The notes below the pieces were generated by a model. That model saw only the letters and a program-made list of their open reading frames with translations. It was not told the DNA's origin and made no database searches. Shown piece by piece: positions 25,777-33,352 of a stretch of 64,000 bases of DNA (positions within the stretch are counted from its first letter, which is position 1; every line of letters begins with the position of its first letter). Source of the stretch: Mycobacterium sp. AZCC_0083 (GTDB taxonomy: Bacteria; Actinomycetota; Actinomycetes; Mycobacteriales; Mycobacteriaceae); the NCBI RefSeq assembly GCF_014202335.1, contig NZ_JACHGP010000013.1:1-64000 (forward strand). The letters run 5' to 3'. Both the position numbers and the translations under genes were made by a program.

Positions 25777-26967
25777 TCATTCCGTCGGTGCGGTGGGCGC
25801 CTTGACCGCCTCCAAGCACACGGTGACGTCGACGGTGTCCCCGACCATCAGCCCGCCTCCAGCGAGTACGGGAGTGTCGTCCAGAACGCCGAAATCACTA
25901 CGCTTCAGTTTGATCACGCCTTCGAACCCGGCCACCTCACCGTGACCCATGCCGGCACTCACCCCGAGAAACGAGAACGCCAGTGGTAGGCGTTTCGTGA
26001 TTCCGCGCAGGGTGAAATCAACCACGAGCACCCAGTCGCCCTTCCCGGTGCCGTGCATGTCGACCGAGGCGAGGGTCGCGGTGGGGAACTCGTCGGCGCC
26101 GAAAATGCTGGGTGCCCGGAGGTGCTCGTCGCGGTCGGGGTTGCCGGTATTCACCGACCCGACTGCTATGGTGGCCGAAATGCTCGGAGTTCCGTTCTCG
26201 GGCACCGTGATCGCACCGGTGAAGTCGCCGAACCGCCCCCGTACCTTGCCGACCGCGAGGTGGCGAACCGAGAACGTGATGGACGAGTGGACGGGGTCGA
26301 TCGTCCACGTGCCGGGGGTGAGTTCCCGCCCAACGGACGAGGTCACTTGAATGTTCTCTTCGACCTCCGACGGCAGTTCGTAGAGTTCGCGCAAGACCAG
26401 GGCGTTGCGCGCTTGGATCAGTACGCCGCCCTCGTCGATACGTCCGAGTTGTATTGGGGCCAAGCCGAGATCAGTGCACAGCCCTGCTACTACTGCGCTC
26501 GCCGCGGGGTCGTTGCTGGACACGAAGACCACACGTCTGCCGAACTCGGGCGGGCGCTTCTCGGCGAACTGCCTGGCAGCGGTTTGGTTGAATGACTTGA
26601 CCACCGCGGCGCCCGGGAAGGCCTCGGCGTTGAACTCGGTCGACAAGCGGCCGCCGAGGATTTGCTCGGAGTTGGGCACCAGGAACGCGTTCGTCGTGTC
26701 GACGACGATCTTGCCCAACCAGTCCGAACGGGACTTGCCCAACTCACGGACCTTCAGGAACGGAATGGCCAGGATGATCACGTCCGCCTCCAGGGCCGTG
26801 TCGAGGGTGACCGGCCTGATCGAGGCGGACAGTTCGGTGAGGTCGATCGTCTCCGGACCTCGCGTGTTGGCGAACAGTGCCGGAACGTGGTGGTCGGAGA
26901 ATCGTTGCGCCAGAACCGTACCGATGCTGCCGGTACCCACGATGGCGTACTGCAGACCGTTGGTCAT
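25777..26967 (-). CDS. F420-reductase-like Rossmann domain fused to YceI domain
   Basis: 396 residues in two parts. Residues 1-~215 form a Rossmann reductase-like domain (YAIVGTGSIGTVLAQRFSDH, IVVDTTNAF, VVKSFNQTAA), the fourth and most diverged member of the family in this window. Residues ~222-396 form a YceI lipocalin-like domain (GTWTIDPVHSSITFSVRHLA, RGRFGDFTGAI, LRGITKRLPLAFSFLG). YceI binds isoprenoid lipids and is usually a separate, often secreted protein. No signal peptide is visible. The start overlaps the DoxX gene stop (ATGA). Confidence 0.83.
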   Translation of the reverse strand: MTNGLQYAIVGTGSIGTVLAQRFSDHHVPALFANTRGPETIDLTELSASIRPVTLDTALEADVIILAIPFLKVRELGKSRSDWLGKIVVDTTNAFLVPNSEQILGGRLSTEFNAEAFPGAAVVKSFNQTAARQFAEKRPPEFGRRVVFVSSNDPAASAVVAGLCTDLGLAPIQLGRIDEGGVLIQARNALVLRELYELPSEVEENIQVTSSVGRELTPGTWTIDPVHSSITFSVRHLAVGKVRGRFGDFTGAITVPENGTPSISATIAVGSVNTGNPDRDEHLRAPSIFGADEFPTATLASVDMHGTGKGDWVLVVDFTLRGITKRLPLAFSFLGVSAGMGHGEVAGFEGVIKLKRSDFGVLDDTPVLAGGGLMVGDTVDVTVCLEAVKAPTAPTE

Positions 26968-27344
26968 CGCACGACCTCCACGGCCCGAGCGATCGCGATG
27001 AAGACCGCCAGCGCCAGGAACACGGCGTTCACGGGCCACTGCTTGTACTCCGCGCGTCGACCGTGGAACACCGCAGCGCCCACCTGCAGCAGCGCCAGGC
27101 CCACGGCGGCTGCGGGCGTTAGGATCGGCGCAATGCCGGTGAGCCACGGGAGGATCAGACCGACGGCACCGGCGACCTCGACGCCGCCGATGAGCTTGAT
27201 CGACGTCGCGGAGAACGCCTCGGCGGCGCCAGCCATGGAGGGGTTCTCCGCTAGGCGCTCCTTGGGCGTCACCAATTTGGTGCCACCTGCAAAAAGATAT
27301 GCGGCGGCAAGTAATCCGGACGCGATCCATACCGCGACGTTCAC
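26964..27344 (-). CDS. DoxX-family membrane protein
   Basis: 126 residues with about four membrane spans: VAVWIASGLLAAAYLFAGGT, LIGGVEVAGAVGLILPWLTG, LTPAAAVGLALLQVGAAVF and VNAVFLALAVFIAIA. DoxX proteins are linked to oxidative-stress membrane complexes and quinone metabolism, but a precise role is not known. It is the first gene of a two-gene operon with the reductase-YceI fusion, divergent from marR; paired TTGATGCATCAA-type sites lie upstream. Confidence 0.85.
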   Translation of the reverse strand: MNVAVWIASGLLAAAYLFAGGTKLVTPKERLAENPSMAGAAEAFSATSIKLIGGVEVAGAVGLILPWLTGIAPILTPAAAVGLALLQVGAAVFHGRRAEYKQWPVNAVFLALAVFIAIARAVEVVR

Positions 27345-27433
27345 GTGAGCTCCTCGAAGGCGTATGTGTGGATGGGACCGATGACCGACCGGTCGAACCT
27401 ACGAACCTCGTATCCGCGTGGTCATCCGTTTAG

Positions 27434-27476
27434 TTGATGCATCAATTATTCTAAGATCATTAACATGACGCGTCAA
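27434..27476. promoter_or_regulatory. Paired MarR-type operator A
   Basis: TTGATGCATCAA (27434-27445, perfect palindrome) and ATGACGCGTCAA (27465-27476) start 31 bp apart in the doxX-marR intergenic region. The same pair with the same spacing recurs at 28291-28333. The likely binding protein is the MarR encoded in between. Confidence 0.6.
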
Positions 27477-27630
27477 TAAATGCCTTTGGGCTCACTCACG
27501 CTGTGATTCACACTGTGACGACTCGACGACGATCGGACGGCGTCGCCGATGCCAAGACGGAGCCGTCGCCGGTCGTGAAGTGACATTGACGCTTGACACT
27601 CGAACTATCCTTCGGGTGGAGGAGGTCCGG

Positions 27631-27672
27631 ATGAGGGTTGGACGATCGGAAACCATCAGGTGGTCGTGGTGA
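27631..27672 (+). CDS. Short upstream ORF coupled to marR
   Basis: GGAGGAGG stands a few bases before an ATG that opens a 13-codon frame (MRVGRSETIRWSW). Its TGA overlaps the GTG used by marR (GTGA at 27669). It may be a coupling leader that supplies ribosomes to a start lacking its own site. Confidence 0.4.
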   Translation: MRVGRSETIRWSW

Positions 27673-28157
27673 CGCGGCCCGCGCGTAGGCGTCGTCAGAC
27701 CGAAACGGTGTGGCTTGACGACGATCAGCAGCGTGCGTGGCGTCAGATCCTTTCGATGATGATGGAGCTTCCGGCGACTCTGGAAAGCGATCTGCAGCGC
27801 ACTACCGGACTGACCGTCTTCGAGTACCTCGTGCTGGCGAATCTCTCGGAAGCCGACGACGGGACGCTACGAATGTCGGAACTCGCCTCCAGGGCGAACT
27901 CGTCGTTGTCGCGGTTGTCGCACGTGGTCCGCCGCCTCGCCAGCAGCGGGTTGGTGGTGAAGCAGGTCTGTGCCGATGACGCCAGGGTGAGCGTGGTCGT
28001 GCTGACTAAGGCGGGGATGAGGAGGGTCGTCGCCGCAGCCCCCTTGCACGTCGCGAAGGTGCGCGAACTGGTGGTGGAGCCATTGACGAAGGACGAACTT
28101 GTCGGGCTCGGTCGCGCCGCCGAGGCCATTACCGACCGGATCGCCGAATCGGGCTAG
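27669..28157 (+). CDS. MarR-family regulator 1
   Basis: 162 residues: dimer helix (QQRAWRQILSMMMELPATLE), winged HTH (MSELASRANSSLSRLSHVVRR) and wing (GLVVKQVCADDARVSVVVLT). In-frame GTG codons also occur at 27660 and 27666; 27669 is chosen because it overlaps the stop of a short ORF with a strong ribosome site. Paired palindromes on both sides of the gene (27434, 28291) are the presumed operators, so it probably represses itself and doxX. Ligand unknown. Confidence 0.87.
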   Translation: MTRPARRRRQTETVWLDDDQQRAWRQILSMMMELPATLESDLQRTTGLTVFEYLVLANLSEADDGTLRMSELASRANSSLSRLSHVVRRLASSGLVVKQVCADDARVSVVVLTKAGMRRVVAAAPLHVAKVRELVVEPLTKDELVGLGRAAEAITDRIAESG

Positions 28158-28290
28158 CCCTGGGCTAGCCCATCGGCTCCGCCGTCGACCGTGACGCGTG
28201 GCCTGGCCGGGTTCGATAGCCTCACAAGGCATCTGGAGAACGTCCTCCTCCGTGGGCGAAATCACTGCCGCGTGACGAGTCGTCAGATAG

Positions 28291-28333
28291 TTGATGCATC
28301 ACTAACCTAGAGTCACGTTCATTGATGTGTCAA
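28291..28333. promoter_or_regulatory. Paired MarR-type operator B
   Basis: TTGATGCATCA (28291) and TTGATGTGTCAA (28322) start 31 bp apart, the geometry of operator A. No intact gene starts on either side, so it looks orphaned. Confidence 0.55.
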
Positions 28334-28654
28334 CAAATGTAGCACTCGGCTCGGACGTCGCGTCCGATGCGTGCTGACAGCGTCCGTCTCGTCGATCGTG
28401 AGCATATCTCTTGCGGCGTCAGACCTTGTACCGCAATCGCTTTCATGAAATGTGTCAAACATGATGACCACCATCGTCCGCGAGGGCCCAAACTCGAGGC
28501 TGAGCCGCCTTTGGACCGCAGTCGGCCGCGAGGGCAGCGCCTTCGGGCGTGGTGGTCGGAGACGCCTCGGCGGCGGACGTCGTCGTGGTCGCCGCGGACG
28601 GCAGCCGATCACGGCCGCGACCTCGACTCGGAGGATCCGGTATCTGCCACATGG
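28334..28654. other. Non-coding or decayed stretch after operator B
   Basis: No convincing gene was found. One plus-strand frame reads VVVGDASAADVVVVAADGS (about 28546-28600), faintly like the GDAPAGDIVILAV segment of the neighbouring reductase paralogues, but no start, cofactor loop or continuation is present. Confidence 0.3.
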
Positions 28655-29506
28655 TCATGTGCGTTCGCGGGTTACCTGCTCGCGTACGGCCGGGATCAGT
28701 TCGGCGGCAAAGCGTTCGAGCACCTCGAGTTCGTCGCTGACCAAGATGAAGGTGCTGACGCCGTCCTCCAGTGCCATTCTCGTCAGTGCCTCCGGCGTCT
28801 GGTCCGGGAAGATGTTGAGTAGACGGGTGATCTCGTGGGGATCTCGGCCGGCCGCCTGCGCGGCGTCGTCGATGATGGCGTTTCCTTGTTTGAGGCCGCC
28901 GGGTTGCATGACCGGCAGAGATGGTAGCCAGCCGTCGGCTTTGCGGCCGACCAGATCCAGCATCTGTGGCTTGTAGGCGCCGAGCACGATTGGGATCTGG
29001 TGTGCGGGTGCGGGTCCGCGCTCGGCGTCGCCGATCTTGTAGTACTCGCCTTCCACAGGAAGAGCGACGGGATCGTCGGCGTCCCAGATGGCGCGGATCA
29101 CGTCGATGGCCTCGCTGAGCGCCTCGACCGCTTGCCGTGGCGTCAATCTGCGTCCGCCGATCGCTTCGATGGAGTCCCAGTAAGTCCCGGCTCCGATACC
29201 GAGAATCATTCGGCCATTGGAGAGCAGGTCAAGGCTGGTAGCTGCGCGGGCGAGCACGGCGGGTGGTTGGCGCAAGGGCAGGTTGAGGACGTTGCCGGAT
29301 ACACCGATGCGTTCGGTTTGCGCGGCTACCCAGCTGAGCAGGGTCCAAGTGTCGAGAAAGTTGGACAGGTAGGGGTGATCCTGGAAGGTGACCAAGTCGA
29401 AACCGAGTCGCTCGCTGTGCTGAGCCACCTCGACCGGACGGTGTGCAGGAGAGTTGGTGGGGGAGATGAACGTCCCGAATTGCAGCGGATGGCCATAGTC
29501 AGACAC
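28655..29506 (-). CDS. LLM-class flavin/F420-dependent oxidoreductase
   Basis: A 283-residue luciferase-like TIM-barrel: LQFGTFISPTNSPAHRP, HSERLGFDLVTFQDHPYL, LARAATSLDLLSNGRMILGI and GAGTYWDSIEA. The type is common in mycobacteria and often uses F420. The GTG at 29506 overlaps the end of a 48-codon ORF. It forms an operon with that ORF and the reductase-like gene upstream; a partner able to shuttle hydride between NADP and F420 would suit it, but this is inference. Confidence 0.88.
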   Translation of the reverse strand: MSDYGHPLQFGTFISPTNSPAHRPVEVAQHSERLGFDLVTFQDHPYLSNFLDTWTLLSWVAAQTERIGVSGNVLNLPLRQPPAVLARAATSLDLLSNGRMILGIGAGTYWDSIEAIGGRRLTPRQAVEALSEAIDVIRAIWDADDPVALPVEGEYYKIGDAERGPAPAHQIPIVLGAYKPQMLDLVGRKADGWLPSLPVMQPGGLKQGNAIIDDAAQAAGRDPHEITRLLNIFPDQTPEALTRMALEDGVSTFILVSDELEVLERFAAELIPAVREQVTRERT

Positions 29507-29645
29507 TGTCGACGGGCTCCGCTTCGTGCGGTCGAAGCTTGACTATCTCGCCGGCCTGGACGGTACTCCGGCCCTTCGCCCCTCCGTCGCCGGCAATCTT
29601 CCTCTTGCTGATGGCGCTAACACTATTTTCGATTTCTACTTTCAT
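29499..29645 (-). CDS. Unrecognised 48-residue protein
   Basis: A small ORF from ATG 29645 with AAGGA seven bases upstream, running into the GTG of the LLM gene with an 8-nt overlap. It begins MKVEIENSVSAISKRKIAGD and continues with GRSTVQAGEIVKLRPHEAEP. It is hydrophilic, without cysteine or membrane span. The good ribosome site and tight coupling on both sides suggest it is translated. I do not recognise the family. Confidence 0.5.
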   Translation of the reverse strand: MKVEIENSVSAISKRKIAGDGGAKGRSTVQAGEIVKLRPHEAEPVDSV

Positions 29646-29680
29646 CTTTCATCCTTTTCGATGTGGCTTGCTGATCCGGC

Positions 29681-30307
29681 TCAGCCAGAGAATTCGGTGG
29701 CGCTGAGTGCGACGTCGAAGTTATCCACCCCAAGACGGGCGAGACCCATCAGGACCAGGCCCGTTCCCTCCAGCCAGTGCGCCATGTTCAGGCCGCCCAC
29801 GTCCAGTGGGCGCAGCTCGAGGCTGGCGATGAACTCCGACACGCCCGCTTTGGCGCGCTCGTCGTCGCCGGCGAAGAACACGTCCAACGTCCGGCCCTTC
29901 TTCAGCACGTGACCGAAGACGGTGTTGAAGGCCTTCACCACGCTGGCGCTGGCAGGGGCCGCCGCGGCGACTTGCTCTGCGCTCGAGGTGTCCTCGGGGG
30001 TGGCGAGCCCGTCGGCCGCGGCGTTGAAGGGGTTGCTGATGTCGATGATCACCTTGTCCGCCAGGGCGTCTCCGTACTGGGTGACGACCGGAACGACGTC
30101 GGCGTATTTCAGCGCCACGATCACGATTTCGCCGGCCGGGACGGCGCCGAACTCTCCCGTGGTGGCCCCGCCGAGAGCCGCGGCCAGGTCAGCCGCCTTG
30201 GACTGATCGCGGCCGACGATCTCGACGGTGTTGCCGCCCGCGACTGCCAGCGTGCCGATGGCGCGGGCCATGTTGCCGGTGCCGATGATGCTGATGCTGC
30301 TACTCAT
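29681..30307 (-). CDS. NADPH-dependent F420-reductase-like protein, copy 2
   Basis: 208 residues, paralogous to the proteins at 24797 and 32010: SISIIGTGNMARAIGTLAVA, VEIVGRDQSKAADLAAALGG, IIDISNPFNAAADGLATPED, VVKAFNTVFGHVL and NMAHWLEGTG. ATG at 30307 begins the Rossmann strand. It heads an operon with a small ORF and an LLM oxidoreductase. The promoter carries GGTTGAC-N29-GTCAACC, exactly as upstream of copy 3. Confidence 0.83.
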   Translation of the reverse strand: MSSSISIIGTGNMARAIGTLAVAGGNTVEIVGRDQSKAADLAAALGGATTGEFGAVPAGEIVIVALKYADVVPVVTQYGDALADKVIIDISNPFNAAADGLATPEDTSSAEQVAAAAPASASVVKAFNTVFGHVLKKGRTLDVFFAGDDERAKAGVSEFIASLELRPLDVGGLNMAHWLEGTGLVLMGLARLGVDNFDVALSATEFSG

Positions 30308-30337
30308 GTGATGTCCCAACTTCTCTCGTGAATAAAA

Positions 30338-30380
30338 GGTTGACTACTCCACCATATGCGAATTGGCTTGCTTGTCAACC
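30338..30380. promoter_or_regulatory. GGTTGAC-N29-GTCAACC element, site 1
   Basis: The inverted heptamers at 30338-30344 and 30374-30380 flank a region with the same layout, and much the same sequence, as 32674-32716. It lies 31-73 bp upstream of reductase copy 2 and is probably the operator/promoter for the MarR encoded at 32759. Confidence 0.6.
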
Positions 30381-30554
30381 AATTTCGGACCGTAGAGGTG
30401 GATGGGGCGGAACTGGGCGAGCCCGTGTGATCACCGTGCGTCGGCGAGTCTTCGGGCACGCCCGGCTCACACCTTGGCGCGCAGTCGGGAGGTCTGTCGT
30501 GAACCCACCGGGACCGCGTGCCCGCCCGCGGGGCGCAGGGCTCGGTCGTGGTCG

Positions 30555-30980
30555 TCACCGCTCGTTCGTGCGTAATTCCCAGGGCGGCATGCCGATTGCC
30601 TCCGCGAGGTTGCGCTGCAGCGCAATGCCGGCAGGCAGCGTGCGGTAGAAGATGCTCACCTCGGCGATCTTGCCGCCCGCGTCGAGCAGGACGAAGAAGA
30701 TTCCGTTGACCGCGGCGTCTCCGACTTGCAGCCGGAAGTGTGCGGCGTGGTGGGTCTCGCCGCTGAGGACCTCCAGATAGGTGTCGTCGGAGGACAGTTT
30801 GTTGACTTTCTTGATGGTCTGCACGGCGGCGTCGCGGCCGACGACTGGGTCATCGCCGAACGGGCCGTATAGCCGCACGTCCTCGGCGAGCAAACCGGTG
30901 AGGACGTCGTTGTCGACGCCGCCGTGGATGCAGTCGACGAAGGACTCCAAGGTGTCGCGGTGCGGGGCGAACGTGGTCAT
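30555..30980 (-). CDS. SnoaL-like / NTF2-fold protein, copy 2
   Basis: 141 residues, close paralogue of the protein at 24215: TTFAPHRDTLESFVDCIHGG, EVLSGETHHAAHFRLQVGD, GIALQRNLAEAIGMPPWEL. It lies third in a run after reductase copy 3 and the NAD-dependent epimerase-like gene, 46 bp downstream of the latter. Function unknown; the repeated pairing of this fold with the reductase family suggests a shared pathway. Confidence 0.8.
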   Translation of the reverse strand: MTTFAPHRDTLESFVDCIHGGVDNDVLTGLLAEDVRLYGPFGDDPVVGRDAAVQTIKKVNKLSSDDTYLEVLSGETHHAAHFRLQVGDAAVNGIFFVLLDAGGKIAEVSIFYRTLPAGIALQRNLAEAIGMPPWELRTNER

Positions 30981-31026
30981 GGTTACTCCTCGTAGTATGG
31001 GGAATTCGGTTGGTGCGCCTAGGCCG

Positions 31027-31962
31027 TCAGCTGGCGGAGAAGTAGTGTCCGTTGTCCAAATCGGCGAACAGGCCGGGCTCAGCGGGTTCCCAGCCCAGCG
31101 CCTCGCGGGTAATGAGGCTGGACGCTGGGAGGTCCATCGTGACCAGATTCGTGAACATGCCGAAGTATCCCGGCAGCATCAGTGCATCCACGGGAACGCT
31201 CACCGCGGGCAGGCCCAGACGGCTGCCAATGGCCTCGGCGATCTCGCGGAACGGGACGCCCCCATCCTGAACCGCGTGCCAATATCTACCAGCCGGACCC
31301 TTCTCCAACGCCAGGCGGAACACGGTGGCGACATCGCGGATGTGGACGGCGTTCCACGAATTCATGCCGTCTCCGGGGTAGCCGGCGAAGCCCTTCTCCT
31401 TCGCGAGCGCGATCAGCCCGGGGAGGAAGCCAGCGTTATCGGTCGTGCCGTGCGCGACGAGCGGAAGCCGCACGATCGAAGACCGCACTCCCCGCTCGGC
31501 GAGGCCAACTACAGCCCGTTCCACGACGTTGCGAGCCCGCAGCGTGCCCTTGTCCTCCTCGCTGCCGGGGAGCGCCGGATCCTCCTCGGTGGCTGGTCGG
31601 CCCAGGCTGCCAGGCGAGCCGATGCTGCCTGCGGCGACCAGCGGCTTTCCGGTCCCTTCCAGGGCCTCGCCGTAGGCAAGCATGATCGGCAGCTCCGCGG
31701 CGGCCACGGCGTCCATCCCGCCAGTCGGAAGCAGGTCTTGCCGGTGCGCGACGTGGATGACGCCATCGGAGTCCGCGGCCGCCTGCTTGAGCCCGTCGAG
31801 GTCCTCGAGGCTGCCGCGACGCACCGTCGCGCCGAGCGCGGACAGGGCCTCTGCGGATGCGTCCGACCGGGCCAGACCGGTGACGTCGTGCCCGGCGGCG
31901 ATGAGCTCGGGGATGATGTGCGAACCGGCATGGCCGGTCCCGCCGGTGACTAAAACGCGCAT
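31027..31962 (-). CDS. NAD(P)-dependent epimerase/dehydratase-like protein (extended SDR)
   Basis: 311 residues: VLVTGGTGHAGSHIIPELIA cofactor loop, LARSDASAEAL after strand 2, and later VVERAVVGLAERGVRSSIVR and WNAVHIRDVATVFRLALEKG, as in NmrA/epimerase-like proteins. The usual YxxxK pair is not clear (the region reads KGTLRARNVVE), so it may be an atypical or sensor-like member. It lies 47 bp after reductase copy 3 on the same strand. Confidence 0.82.
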   Translation of the reverse strand: MRVLVTGGTGHAGSHIIPELIAAGHDVTGLARSDASAEALSALGATVRRGSLEDLDGLKQAAADSDGVIHVAHRQDLLPTGGMDAVAAAELPIMLAYGEALEGTGKPLVAAGSIGSPGSLGRPATEEDPALPGSEEDKGTLRARNVVERAVVGLAERGVRSSIVRLPLVAHGTTDNAGFLPGLIALAKEKGFAGYPGDGMNSWNAVHIRDVATVFRLALEKGPAGRYWHAVQDGGVPFREIAEAIGSRLGLPAVSVPVDALMLPGYFGMFTNLVTMDLPASSLITREALGWEPAEPGLFADLDNGHYFSAS

Positions 31963-32009
31963 GGTGCTCTCCTAATTGTTGTGGGTGTTGATGATTGGTG
32001 GTTGCGCGA

Positions 32010-32642
32010 TCAGCTGAGAATGTTGACGCCGAGGAAGAAGTTGGTGTGCTTGACGGAGTGGGCGACGAGGCCCAGATGCAGCAGGGTGGCGTTCTCCAGG
32101 GCCCGCGCCATCGACAGCTGTCCGGTGTCCAGCGGGCGCAGTCCCAGGCTCTCGACGAACTCCGACACACGTGCCTTGGCCTGCGCGTCGTCGCCGGCGA
32201 TGAACACGTCCATTGGGCGCCCCTGGGCTGGGCGGGCCGCCAGAATGTCGGAGGGCAGGGTGTTGAACGCCTTGACGACCTTCACGCCGGCACCGGCGGC
32301 TTTGGCGATCTCCTCTGCGCCGGAAGTGCCCTGCGGGGTGAGGAAGCCGGTGAAATCGGGGGTGATGGGGTTGGTGATGTCGACGATGACCTTGCCTTGC
32401 AAGGCATTCCCGTACTGACCAATCACCGCCGCCGCGCTGGCGTACGGCACGGCGAGGATGACGGTGTTCCCGGCCGGGGCGCTACCGGCCGTTCCGACGG
32501 TGGCGCCGCCGAGCGCGGCGGCCACTTCCTTGGCCTTGGTCAGGTCGCGGCCGATGATCTCGACTGCGTTGCCGCCGGCGACTGGCCGGCCGGCCAGGGT
32601 GCTGGCCATGTTGCCGGTGCCGATGATGCTGATGCTGCTCAT
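32010..32642 (-). CDS. NADPH-dependent F420-reductase-like protein, copy 3
   Basis: 210 residues: SISIIGTGNMASTLAGRPVA, VEIIGRDLTKAKEVAAALGG, VIVDITNPITPDFTGFLTPQ and VVKAFNTLPSDILA. The C-terminal LSMARALENATLLHLGLVAH replaces the MAHWLEG motif of copies 1 and 2. ATG at 32642. First gene of a run with the epimerase-like and SnoaL genes, divergent from marR 2; the promoter holds GGTTGAC-N29-GTCAACC. Confidence 0.83.
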   Translation of the reverse strand: MSSISIIGTGNMASTLAGRPVAGGNAVEIIGRDLTKAKEVAAALGGATVGTAGSAPAGNTVILAVPYASAAAVIGQYGNALQGKVIVDITNPITPDFTGFLTPQGTSGAEEIAKAAGAGVKVVKAFNTLPSDILAARPAQGRPMDVFIAGDDAQAKARVSEFVESLGLRPLDTGQLSMARALENATLLHLGLVAHSVKHTNFFLGVNILS

Positions 32643-32673
32643 GGCACATCCCATCTAGACTCTCAGATGAAAA

Positions 32674-32740
32674 GGTTGACTCCTCCACCATAGGAGATTT
32701 GGTAGAGTTGTCAACCAAACCGGTAGAGCCGTCAACAAAC
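32674..32740. promoter_or_regulatory. GGTTGAC-N29-GTCAACC element, site 2, with tandem 21-bp repeat
   Basis: GGTTGAC is at 32674-32680 and GTCAACC at 32710-32716. The second half is duplicated: GGTAGAGTTGTCAACCAAAC at 32701 and GGTAGAGCCGTCAACAAACC at 32722, 21 bp apart (two helical turns). The element covers the divergent promoters of reductase copy 3 and marR 2. Confidence 0.62.
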
Positions 32741-32758
32741 CAAGAAGCGTGGAGGCTG

Positions 32759-33241
32759 ATGGAACCGAATTGGCTGAACGCGCGTGAAGCCCATGCCTGG
32801 CGAACCTTCGTCGATGCGCACTATCGACTCGAGTTCCACCTGGCCCGACGCCTGCAGGAATCGGGCCTGTCCGGGGCCGACTACGAGGTCCTGGCGGTGC
32901 TCTCGGCTCTCGACGGTGACCGCATGTCCGCCCGCGACCTGTGCAACGCACTGGGCTGGGAGAAGAGCCGTCTCTCCCACCAGGTGCGGGGCATGCAGAA
33001 GGACGGGTTGATTAGCCGCGAGCCCAATCCTGGTGACGCCCGTAGCACCATGGTCTGTCTGCTGCCGGCTGGTCTCGCCGCAATCGAGAAGGCGGCGCCC
33101 GGGCACGTGGACGATGTCCGCAGGAACTTCGTCGACCTGATGACCCCAGCTGAACTGGACATGCTCGCCGCCCTCAACCAACGAATCCTGGACCACCTGG
33201 CCAAGAACGGCGACTCCCCCGCCAAAGACGAGACCTCATAG
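32759..33241 (+). CDS. MarR-family regulator 2
   Basis: 160 residues: HYRLEFHLARRLQESGLSGA (dimer helix), MSARDLCNALGWEKSRLSHQ (HTH) and GLISREPNPGDARSTMVCLL (wing). GGAGG lies four bases before the ATG at 32759. It is divergent from reductase copy 3. Repeated GTCAACC-type sites in the shared promoter, and again before reductase copy 2, suggest it represses itself and both reductase operons. Confidence 0.88.
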   Translation: MEPNWLNAREAHAWRTFVDAHYRLEFHLARRLQESGLSGADYEVLAVLSALDGDRMSARDLCNALGWEKSRLSHQVRGMQKDGLISREPNPGDARSTMVCLLPAGLAAIEKAAPGHVDDVRRNFVDLMTPAELDMLAALNQRILDHLAKNGDSPAKDETS

Positions 33242-33352
33242 CCTTCATCAGCGGTAGCCACTTCAGAACCCGCATCCCATGTCTTCCCGGCCGATCGCCT
33301 GCAGCTGCAGGGTGACGTCATTGCCATGGGCACGCCGGCGGGGTCGGAACGA

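Noticed and set aside
28549..28740. A 63-codon plus-strand ORF
   Set aside because: It starts within an arginine-rich frame, lacks a ribosome site and overlaps the end of the LLM gene; kept only as a possible relic.
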